DNA from: Chloroflexota bacterium
GTDB lineage: Bacteria; Chloroflexota; Anaerolineae; J102
Direction of reading: 5' to 3'
NCBI GenBank assembly: GCA_003353825.1
Contig: PIVW01000427.1
Span: 1 to 5,021 of the forward strand
Length of the DNA: 5,021 nucleotides
Every line of letters starts with the position of its first letter. The first letter of the stretch is position 1. Made by a program: the position numbers and the translations under genes. A model generated the notes under the pieces. That model was given only the letters and a program-made list of their open reading frames with translations. It was not told the DNA's origin and did no database searches. Below, piece by piece: positions 1 through 5,021 of the stretch.

Positions 1-18
1 CTAGTATGGGATGATATC

Positions 19-1023
19 ATGGAAATGGTCGTTGAGTTGCCGGCCATCATGCATCTTCTTCCCACCAGCTATATTCCCACCGCACCACCCATCCAGGCCA
101 CCTCGTCATCATCCCCATCAATGCCGATTCCATCCCCGCCCTCCACCCTTGCTGCTCAGCCTTCCTATGCCAACGCCTTGGGCCCTACCCCCGCTGAATC
201 TGTTGGCATCCAGCCCTCCAAGCGTGTTCGGGCCCCAGCTATGAACTCTCTGACATGGGGCACCTCTCTCTCCCCCGGTGCTATCTCATTCAATCCCTCT
301 ACGACCACCCTACGTGAGGATGATACACCACGCCTACGCCTAGGCGACCGACCACCCAACGCCAAGGTGTATGTTAAAGGCATCAAATTCATGCCCCATC
401 ATGCTACCCAATCGACACTACCAAGGGGCCTCCTGCATGTCTATTTGAAAGCCACGGGCTTCAAGGAGGAATGCATAGCCCAAGCCGCCGACATCTATCT
501 CATGCGTACAAAGACCATTGGTATTCGCTTCGCCACGGTGGATCTCGCGCAAGAATTCATGGATGGTAAACACCGATTCCTCCGTGGCCTACCCATCTCT
601 GCATACTATGCCAACCCATCCCAGCCTGGCTCGAATGCCAGCCGCCAAGAAGAGGCGGAAGCCGAGCTCGCCAGCCTCGTGGAGGCATATGAGGCCTCAA
701 TGGCATCCACCGCTAATACCACCGACCCCACCGATTCCTTTTGGGGAAATGGGGGAAGCCGCTCGCCCCCTCATCATGGTCCATCTCCGATGAAGAAGAA
801 GGTCAACCGGGGCTCCGCCCCATCCTCAGCCACGCCCATGGAGGAGGACACACCACCTCCACCAACCGACCCCACCCCAACGGAACAGCCCACGCCTTCA
901 GCGACCGCGATGGACGGCGTTACAGTCGCCGGAATACTCGACATGCCTCCCTACACACCCATGACTATCGTCCCCAGCCAACAGACACCGGTCAAGCTGG
1001 GCCAGGACGAGATGGAGGAGTAG
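19..1023 (+). CDS. LINE ORF1 protein (putative RNA-binding, RRM-like, no CCHC knuckle)
   Basis: This 334-residue protein is in the ORF1 position of a LINE. By analogy with other ORF1 proteins it should bind the element RNA and form the RNP; that role is inferred from position. Residues 1-110 are rich in Pro, Ser and Thr. Residues about 115-198 have alternating strand/helix character: AKVYVKGI at 115-122 resembles an RRM RNP2 strand, GIRFAT at 168-173 could be an RNP1-like strand, and the block ends near AYYA (195-198). Residues about 209-232 look like an acidic amphipathic helix (RQEEAEAELASL...). KKKV at 259-262 is a possible nuclear localisation signal, and the tail is Pro/Thr-rich. No Cys-rich zinc knuckle is present, unlike many fungal Tad-type ORF1 proteins. 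The ATG at 19 has A at -3 and G at +4, a strong Kozak context, but the frame is open to base 1, so translation could start upstream. The last 90 codons overlap ORF2. If the -1 frameshift operates, ORF1p shares residues 1-244 with the fusion product. Confidence 0.75.
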   Translation: MEMVVELPAIMHLLPTSYIPTAPPIQATSSSSPSMPIPSPPSTLAAQPSYANALGPTPAESVGIQPSKRVRAPAMNSLTWGTSLSPGAISFNPSTTTLREDDTPRLRLGDRPPNAKVYVKGIKFMPHHATQSTLPRGLLHVYLKATGFKEECIAQAADIYLMRTKTIGIRFATVDLAQEFMDGKHRFLRGLPISAYYANPSQPGSNASRQEEAEAELASLVEAYEASMASTANTTDPTDSFWGNGGSRSPPHHGPSPMKKKVNRGSAPSSATPMEEDTPPPPTDPTPTEQPTPSATAMDGVTVAGILDMPPYTPMTIVPSQQTPVKLGQDEMEE

Positions 1024-4000
1024 AGGCGGGAAGCAGCCCCTCCGCAACCAATGTACATACCCGCATTTTCAGCTTAGGCCCGCCACCGGCGCCTCACATT
1101 TACCGTATAGCCACGTGGAACTGCCAGTCCATCCAGAGTCAACCCCGGCTTGACCTGGCCATTGCAGATTTCACCGAAAAACACCTAGACCTTGTCTGCC
1201 TCCAGGAGACGTGGTTGGATCACGACCCATCAGAACACATACCTCCGGGATGGTCGGCGATCTTCTCTCCACCCCCTACCACGCCCCGCTCACAGACTTA
1301 TGGCCGTGGCCTAGCCATTGTAGTGGCTACGACCTCTCTCATCCGCAGCGGCCTTCGTTTCGAGTATCGCCAATTCATCAACAATGATCAGTACCAGCTG
1401 CTGGCAGCGTCGATAGGACGATGCTTAATTATATCTGCATACATCTTTTGCTCGCCACAGCACCCGTCGTCAGTGTACACCAACCTCGCCGCCGACATCA
1501 CCAGGATCCAGTCTCAGGCTGCATGCCACTCGCTTATAGTGGCAGGAGACTTCAATCATTCCGAATCCGTCGATACTCTGCAGCTCACCCTATCGGCACT
1601 GGATTTAGAACCAGCCCTGGCCCCGACCATCCCCACACGTCTTAACAACCATCTCGACAACATATACAGCACTTCATCGCTGACGGTTGGCCCAGCTACT
1701 ACCCAACTACCAGCTCAGGGAGACCACCTGATGGTCGTTGGATCGGCTACGATGGTCTTCTGTCCGACCCACACACCCCCTCACCAGCTTCCCCCACTCC
1801 GCCCACCTCCAGTTATCAACTGGCGCCCACTGCAGAACATACCGGTGGGACTAGCACTCGAAGAAGGGGACCACCCTATCAAGGCTCTTCGTGCAACTAT
1901 CGCGCGCATGCCACCCCAACCGGACCTCTCCGCCTTCAACGACTACCTTCTCACCGCCGCCAGCCTTTCCCTTGGAGTCAGAAAGAGGCGACTTGCGAAA
2001 CGCCACCCATGGATGAGCAATCGAGAGGTACGGACAGCCCACACACAATATCTAGCAACATATCGCACGTACAACAAACGGCGCAATAGCAAGAATAAAG
2101 CGGCACTCAACCGACAGCAACGATTGTTCCGGCGTGCGAGGAACCACGCCATCCGTGTCACACATGATTCCTATCTCCGCAAGCTCGAGAAGGGCAACAT
2201 ACCGTTCTTCTATGCCTACTTCAAGAAACAGAGGAAGCCCCACACCAGCTCCGACCATCCTAACCTCGACTCCACAGCCGCTGTGGCCACCTGGCGGCGT
2301 ATCTTTACTCGAGATCCAGCCTCTACCTCATCTATCGCCGACCTCCCGCCCTACGTCGACAATATTATTGTCCAGATTACCGAAGCAGAGGTCAAGGCAG
2401 CAATCAACTCCTCCAAGTCCTCAGCCTCCGGCCCTGACGGGTTGGACATCCGCCTCCTCAAGTCTTGCCAGAAGGAGGTTACTCCCCTGCTGGCCGTCCA
2501 GTTCACTGCTGCTCTCACTGCCTTCCCATCGGAACTGAAACTCGGGAAGGTTCTACTATTCCCCAAGACCAAGCCACCATCTGCGGACCCCCTCCTCTAC
2601 CGCCCCATCATATTGATAGCGATATTGGCACGCCTGTTCTACAAGATTATCGATACGAAGCTGAGAGCATACATATTCCTTAATGTCATCTTCTATGCAT
2701 GCCAAGCAGGCTTCGTACCCAACCGTAGCACCCACGACCAAGCCCTCATCATCCATACCCTTGCCGCTTGCCAACGAGCCCGCACCCAACGGCAGAACTC
2801 CAGTCTCTATGCAGGTTTTCTTGACCTAGAGAAAGCATTCGATACTATTTCACACGAGGAGCTTATGGATGTGATGGAAAACCGCATACGCCTCCCCCAA
2901 CAGTACCTGGAGATAGTACGCCGTATTCTCATCGGCAACCGGGTCGAGCTGTTCGGCCACATCATAGATGTCACACGAGGATGCCTCCAAGGGGGACCCC
3001 TCTCACCCCTACTCTGCCTGTGCATGCTCCATGACCTCTGCGCCTACCTCATGGAACAAAGGCCCCCTCCTAGCTATCCCCTTTCCTCCTCGCCGCCTTT
3101 CCCTCCCTCATACGTGGACTATTGGCATCTCCTCAGTATTCTACTCTTCGCCGATGATGTCGCTTTTCTGGCTACAGACCCAGCAGTGATGCAGTGGTAT
3201 CTCGACCATGCCACAGCATGGGCCATTCGCCGCAAGCTACGATTCAGCCCCAAGTCCCGTATCATGCGCCTGGCTTGCCAGCAGGCACTGGCCAGTGCCA
3301 TTCGCCCCAGCTTCCGCCTTCAAGGCTTTGACTTGAAATGGGAAACCGACCTCTTCCGGTACCTTGGCCATCCAGTCCGCGCGCACCAGCCTGGACGCCC
3401 GATCGACTATGTGTACCCCCCCAATGACATGCCCACCCTCCACCACCGCTTCCACGCCCTGCTATGTATGTTCTCCCCCGCTACAGGTTGCCGGCGGGTC
3501 TCAATACCAGCCCTATTGATGGGGATCAAGCAGGTGATCATCGCCAAGGCCCTATACCCCTCCTGTGTCGTTCGGACAGATGGTAAGCAACTCGACTCAG
3601 CTATCCTCGGCTGGATCAGGACCATCCTGCAACTACCCCCGGACACTCCCTCTGTCCTAATACAATGGGAGCTCCAACTGTGGCCCACCGATCTGTACGT
3701 CGACACCCGCATTCTCCACTATGCCCGCCCCTTCTTTGCTCTATGGTTCAACCAGTTCATCCTCAGACCCCTTCATCGCGGGCACCCGGCCTCTACCCTA
3801 CTGACTGGACAGTATGGCCCCGTGCATCGCATATTCGAGACTCTCCACCGGTACGACCTAACAGACCACCCATCACTGTCTGCACCACCATCCAAGACCT
3901 ACAATGGCGACCGGTGGAAGGTGGAAGTGCGTGGCCGGCTCACGCAAGAGTACTGGCGATACCTCAACCGCCGCCTCCTCGACTACCCACAGTCCTACAG

Positions 4001-4490
4001 AGATCAGATCAAGGAGGTGTGCCCTGGGTATGCCCGATCTGGCCGCCCTGGAGCACCCCCCCTGCCTGAATACATCATGTATGGCGGGGATATGGCCAGG
4101 ATTGGCCTCCGTTTCAAAGGCCATGGACTCCGACGTCTCCACCAACCACGTACAGATGAGGACCGACCCGACTGCCTCTGGTGTGGCGCCCACTGCCAGG
4201 AATGTGGACCACATTTAATCCGTTGCCCAGCACTCCCTGCCGACCTCGCCACCCCTCTTGCTGACCTCCTTGCCCGGATCTCCCGTGAATCGTCCACTTC
4301 CGCCCGCGCCCGCCCTGCACTTCTCCAGCGTCTCACCAGCCTGTATTGGCCTAACATGACTCGCGACACCACCCGCCAAGCCCTGTCCTTTCTTGGCCGA
4401 TGCATCAACCGCTATAGCTCAGCCTGGCAGCCTGCCCACCCTGAAGACACATCCCCTAACCCTATCTGGCGAGTCAAGATCCAGCCCTAA
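741..4490 (+). CDS. LINE ORF2 polyprotein: APE endonuclease - reverse transcriptase - zinc motif
   Basis: ORF2 is the retrotransposition enzyme: it nicks target DNA and primes reverse transcription of the element RNA from the nick. Residue numbers count from 741, which is TTG and not a credible eukaryotic start; the frame is open from 717. Residues 1-118 are low-complexity and overprint the ORF1 tail. Residues 121-335 are the APE-like endonuclease. Residues about 410-500 form a basic linker containing HPW at 422-424. The reverse transcriptase runs from about SGPDG (563-567) to YLG (874-876), with catalytic Asp 695, 805 and 806. A thumb/connection region follows, then a Cys/His motif at 1145-1162 and about 87 further residues to the stop. 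The total is 1249 codons, typical for LINE ORF2. No RNase H motif was recognised and no internal stop is present. No in-frame ATG occurs before codon 331, so expression probably depends on a -1 shift at 744-750, giving an ORF1-ORF2 fusion of about 1490 residues. Reinitiation at a non-AUG codon is the alternative. Confidence 0.92.
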   Translation: MGKWGKPLAPSSWSISDEEEGQPGLRPILSHAHGGGHTTSTNRPHPNGTAHAFSDRDGRRYSRRNTRHASLHTHDYRPQPTDTGQAGPGRDGGVEAGSSPSATNVHTRIFSLGPPPAPHIYRIATWNCQSIQSQPRLDLAIADFTEKHLDLVCLQETWLDHDPSEHIPPGWSAIFSPPPTTPRSQTYGRGLAIVVATTSLIRSGLRFEYRQFINNDQYQLLAASIGRCLIISAYIFCSPQHPSSVYTNLAADITRIQSQAACHSLIVAGDFNHSESVDTLQLTLSALDLEPALAPTIPTRLNNHLDNIYSTSSLTVGPATTQLPAQGDHLMVVGSATMVFCPTHTPPHQLPPLRPPPVINWRPLQNIPVGLALEEGDHPIKALRATIARMPPQPDLSAFNDYLLTAASLSLGVRKRRLAKRHPWMSNREVRTAHTQYLATYRTYNKRRNSKNKAALNRQQRLFRRARNHAIRVTHDSYLRKLEKGNIPFFYAYFKKQRKPHTSSDHPNLDSTAAVATWRRIFTRDPASTSSIADLPPYVDNIIVQITEAEVKAAINSSKSSASGPDGLDIRLLKSCQKEVTPLLAVQFTAALTAFPSELKLGKVLLFPKTKPPSADPLLYRPIILIAILARLFYKIIDTKLRAYIFLNVIFYACQAGFVPNRSTHDQALIIHTLAACQRARTQRQNSSLYAGFLDLEKAFDTISHEELMDVMENRIRLPQQYLEIVRRILIGNRVELFGHIIDVTRGCLQGGPLSPLLCLCMLHDLCAYLMEQRPPPSYPLSSSPPFPPSYVDYWHLLSILLFADDVAFLATDPAVMQWYLDHATAWAIRRKLRFSPKSRIMRLACQQALASAIRPSFRLQGFDLKWETDLFRYLGHPVRAHQPGRPIDYVYPPNDMPTLHHRFHALLCMFSPATGCRRVSIPALLMGIKQVIIAKALYPSCVVRTDGKQLDSAILGWIRTILQLPPDTPSVLIQWELQLWPTDLYVDTRILHYARPFFALWFNQFILRPLHRGHPASTLLTGQYGPVHRIFETLHRYDLTDHPSLSAPPSKTYNGDRWKVEVRGRLTQEYWRYLNRRLLDYPQSYRDQIKEVCPGYARSGRPGAPPLPEYIMYGGDMARIGLRFKGHGLRRLHQPRTDEDRPDCLWCGAHCQECGPHLIRCPALPADLATPLADLLARISRESSTSARARPALLQRLTSLYWPNMTRDTTRQALSFLGRCINRYSSAWQPAHPEDTSPNPIWRVKIQP
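744..750 (+). promoter_or_regulatory. Candidate -1 programmed ribosomal frameshift heptamer (G GGA AAU)
   Basis: The bases GGGAAAT fit the X XXY YYZ rule: three identical bases, three A, then a base other than G. They are split in the ORF1 frame as G GGA AAT, the phase required for P- and A-site tRNAs to slip back one base. The zero frame reads Trp-Gly-Asn-Gly (ORF1 residues 242-245), and the -1 frame reads Gly-Lys-Trp-Gly and continues as ORF2. The site lies 28 nt inside the overlap, which opens after the TAA at 714-716 in the ORF2 frame. It is the only well-formed heptamer I found in this phase between 717 and 1023. GGGAAAC/U-type heptamers are established shift sites in plant polero-like viruses and some retroviruses. 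Possible stimulatory stems follow, but none has ideal spacing. Confidence 0.6.
751..821 (+). other. Possible frameshift-stimulating RNA structure
   Basis: Three G/C stems are visible after the heptamer. GGGGG at 751-755 can pair with CCCCC at 766-770 around a 10-nt loop. GCCCC at 765-769 could instead pair with GGGGC at 809-813. GGGGC at 809-813 also forms a perfect 5-bp hairpin with GCCCC at 817-821 around the loop TCC. The first stem begins immediately after the slip site, which is closer than the usual 5-9 nt spacer, and the second begins 14 nt after it. The alternatives compete, and a pseudoknot is possible but not demonstrated. The region is both G/C-rich and coding, so such stems may arise by chance. 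Confidence 0.25.
1101..1743 (+). other. APE-type endonuclease domain of ORF2
   Basis: This domain belongs to the exonuclease-endonuclease-phosphatase superfamily and makes the target-site nick. The expected signatures occur in order, numbered from 741: IATWNC at 123-128 (Asn127), LVCLQETW at 151-158 (metal-binding Glu156), YGRG at 187-190, AGDFN at 268-272 (Asp270, Asn272), LDNIY at 305-309 (Asp306) and GDH at 327-329 (Asp328, His329). These match human L1 Asn14, Glu43, Asp145, Asn147, Asp205, Asp229 and His230. All acidic and His catalytic positions are kept, so the domain looks active. The usual Ser of the final S-D-H motif is Gly here. Confidence 0.92.
2427..3370 (+). other. Reverse transcriptase domain of ORF2
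   Basis: The non-LTR RT blocks are seen in order, numbered from 741: SGPDG at 563-567 (a conserved lead-in of LINE RTs), KVLLFPK at 603-609, YRPI at 620-623, GFVPNRST at 657-664, FLDLEKAFD at 693-701 (motif A, catalytic Asp695), RGCLQGGPLSPLL at 746-758 (motif B), FADD at 803-806 (motif C, Asp805 and Asp806), PKS at 837-839 (motif D region) and FRYLG at 872-876. All three catalytic Asp are present. Motif B has Gly-Gly before Pro-Leu-Ser-Pro, where many LINEs have Gly-Cys or Gly-Asp. A Pro/Ser-rich segment lies between motifs B and C. Confidence 0.95.
4173..4226 (+). other. C-terminal Cys/His zinc-binding motif of ORF2
   Basis: The residues CLWCGAHCQECGPHLIRC (1145-1162 from the 741 frame) give C-x2-C-x9-H-x3-C, with extra Cys at 1152 and 1155. 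A motif of this type near the C terminus is usual in LINE ORF2 proteins and helps bind RNA or target DNA during target-primed reverse transcription. The two extra Cys make it uncertain which four residues hold the metal. Confidence 0.8.
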
Positions 4491-4806
4491 CGCATCTGCC
4501 CCAGCTACCCCTCAGCACTTCAACTCAACCAGACCCTACATACTCTTGCCAACCCGTAGCAGAGCCTCGATCTATCACACGTCCATTTTAGTTTCCGTTC
4601 TCATTATCATACAAAGCTTCCGCAATTACAGGCATATCATAACATCCTAGTACAGTACACACGTCCAGCCATGGCAAACCGTAGAAGATAGTAGCCTAGC
4701 TCAAGACACATACAGAAAGTAGCCCATCTAGTAAGGCCCTTACATGTGCATATGCCCCATACGTAGGCGAGTGGCCCGCAATAGCCCATGCACACCCATC
4801 TTAATG
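4491..4806 (+). other. 3' untranslated region of the LINE
   Basis: About 316 nt follow the ORF2 TAA with no credible gene. The base composition becomes more A/T-rich than in the ORFs, and stops are frequent in all frames, apart from a small open stretch that continues the composition of the ORF2 end. There is no poly(A) tract, simple-repeat tail or AATAAA in this stretch. A small stem (4745-4751 with 4788-4794) is the only clear structure. The first AATAAA after ORF2 is at 4850, inside the inverted repeat, so the transcript may extend past 4806. Confidence 0.65.
4745..4794 (+). other. Small stem-loop near the LINE 3' end
   Basis: TGTGCAT at 4745-4751 is a perfect reverse complement of ATGCACA at 4788-4794, giving a 7-bp stem around a 36-nt loop. 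Stem-loops near the 3' end are recognised by some LINE reverse transcriptases. Seven pairs over this distance is weak and could be chance. Confidence 0.2.
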
Positions 4807-4878
4807 ATGCTGAGTTTAGAGAGTCTATGACTCACTGTCGGATCATTTTAATAAAAGAATCAACCCACATCAACAAAG
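4807..4878 (+). repeat. Left arm of a 72-nt inverted repeat
   Basis: The arm starts ATGCTGAG and ends CAACAAAG. It is the reverse complement of 4950-5021 at 70 of 72 positions; the mismatches are 4822 (A, opposite C at 5006) and 4869 (A, opposite G at 4959). It is clearly more A/T-rich than the spacer that follows. It contains AATAAA at 4850-4855. It may be the terminal repeat of a MITE or foldback element, or the extreme 3' end of the LINE. Confidence 0.95.
4850..4855 (+). terminator. Candidate polyadenylation signal AATAAA
   Basis: This is the first AATAAA downstream of the ORF2 stop, about 360 nt after it. Cleavage 10-30 nt downstream would fall at about 4865-4885, near the end of the left repeat arm at 4878. 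That would fit the arm being the transcribed 3' end of the LINE. The mirror-image TTTATT at 4973-4978 gives the same signal on the - strand. A hexamer in A/T-rich DNA is weak evidence by itself. Confidence 0.35.
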
Positions 4879-4949
4879 TGCCTGGGAGTCAACCGCCGCC
4901 TCCTTGACTGGAAGAAGAGCCTTCTGCTTTCCACCGGCGTCGCCTGCTC
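4879..4949. other. G/C-richer spacer between the inverted-repeat arms
   Basis: This 71-nt stretch is unlike both arms in composition. On the + strand it reads without a stop in the frame that includes Asn-Arg-Arg-Leu-Leu-Asp (4891-4908), and that frame stays open from 4855 to the TGA at 4966, with no ATG. It could be a scrap of host coding DNA between two insertions, or the interior of a MITE. Bases 4889-4909 match 20 of 21 bases of ORF2 at 3964-3984. Confidence 0.5.
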
Positions 4950-5021
4950 CTTTGTTGAGGTGGGTTGATTCTTTTATTAAAATGATCCGACAGTGAGTCA
5001 TAGACCCTCTAAACTCAGCAT
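4950..5021 (-). repeat. Right arm of the 72-nt inverted repeat, reaching the window end
   Basis: This arm is the reverse complement of 4807-4878 with two mismatches. It pairs right up to the last base given, so the true repeat may be longer than 72 nt and its outer boundary is unknown. It carries AATAAA on the - strand (4978 to 4973). Confidence 0.95.

Larger units (their letters stand above)
1..4806 (+). mobile_element. Non-LTR retrotransposon (LINE), near full length, both ORFs intact
   Basis: Two overlapping + strand ORFs form the classical LINE layout: a nucleic-acid-binding-type ORF1, then an ORF2 with APE endonuclease, reverse transcriptase and a C-terminal Cys/His zinc motif, then a 3' UTR. 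No LTRs, integrase or protease are seen. ORF2 runs for more than 3.7 kb without a stop, so this copy is either young or under selection. The architecture (APE endonuclease, no recognised RNase H, CCHC at the C terminus) resembles Tad/L1/Jockey-group elements, but clade assignment needs an RT phylogeny. The 5' boundary is not visible because the ORF1 frame is open to base 1. The 3' boundary is uncertain: I place it at 4806, just before the inverted repeat, but it could include the left repeat arm to about 4878. No poly(A) tail or target-site duplication could be identified. Confidence 0.93.

Noticed and set aside
11..244. 77-codon + strand ORF starting at the ATG at 11
   Set aside because: It overlaps ORF1 in another frame, is low-complexity Pro/Ser/His, and has no recognisable motif. 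It is a shadow of the C-rich codons.
741..743. TTG at 741 as the ORF2 start codon
   Set aside because: TTG is a poor start in eukaryotes, and here it directly abuts the slip site inside ORF1. The frame is open a little further upstream (717), and frameshifting explains entry better.
3900..4170. RNase H domain in ORF2 downstream of the RT
   Set aside because: No ordered D-E-D-D signature is visible between the RT and the zinc motif, and the spacing fits a thumb/connection region.
1851..4408. Multiple - strand ORFs of 60-134 codons
   Set aside because: All lie antisense to ORF2, overlap one another and have no recognisable domains. They arise because C-rich third positions leave few antisense stops.
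4393..4650. 85-codon + strand ORF crossing the ORF2 stop into the 3' UTR
   Set aside because: It is in a different frame from ORF2, has no motif or start context of note, and its coding-like half is just overlap with ORF2.
4576..4667. Direct repeat CACACGTCCA at 4576-4585 and 4658-4667
   Set aside because: Ten bases, two copies, no extension on either side. Not enough to call a functional repeat or a target-site duplication.
1..5021. Search for CRISPR arrays, tRNAs, bacterial promoters or a defence operon
   Set aside because: No regularly spaced repeats, tRNA fold or bacterial gene was found. The content is that of a eukaryotic retrotransposon.

Overview
The window is almost entirely one non-LTR retrotransposon (LINE-type element) on the + strand. 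The host is a eukaryote. A fungus, perhaps an early-diverging one, seems likely from the compact two-ORF layout, the intron-less C-ending codons and the Tad/L1-like protein architecture, but no host gene is present to prove it. I see no bacterial operon, tRNA, rRNA, CRISPR array or defence system.

Layout: positions 1-18 are in frame with ORF1 and hold no stop, so the true 5' end may lie outside the window. ORF1 (19-1023) encodes a 334-residue protein with a possible RRM-like central fold, an acidic helix and a Pro/Thr-rich tail. ORF2 is open from 717 to 4490, in the -1 frame relative to ORF1. It encodes an APE-type endonuclease (about 1101-1743), a basic linker, a LINE reverse transcriptase with F-A-D-D (about 2427-3370), a thumb/connection region and a C-terminal CCHC-type zinc motif (4173-4226). 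No RNase H domain was recognised. A 3' UTR follows from 4491. From 4807 to the window end is a large inverted repeat: two 72-nt arms with 2 mismatches around a 71-nt spacer. Each arm carries an AATAAA-type signal on its own strand.

How the parts work together: ORF1p would package the element RNA, and ORF2p would nick the target and reverse-transcribe the RNA in place (target-primed reverse transcription). The most notable point is how ORF2 gets translated. Its frame has no AUG from its opening at 717 to about codon 331, past the entire endonuclease active site. Exactly in the ORF1/ORF2 overlap sits G GGA AAU (744-750), a canonical X XXY YYZ heptamer phased for a -1 shift from ORF1 into ORF2. 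The simplest reading is that ORF2p is made as an ORF1-ORF2 fusion of about 1490 residues by programmed -1 frameshifting. This is an inference from the sequence and has not been tested.

The second notable point is the terminal inverted repeat. It could be a MITE/foldback element, two copies of this LINE family lying tail to tail, or an assembly artefact. Sequence just beyond position 5021 would separate these.
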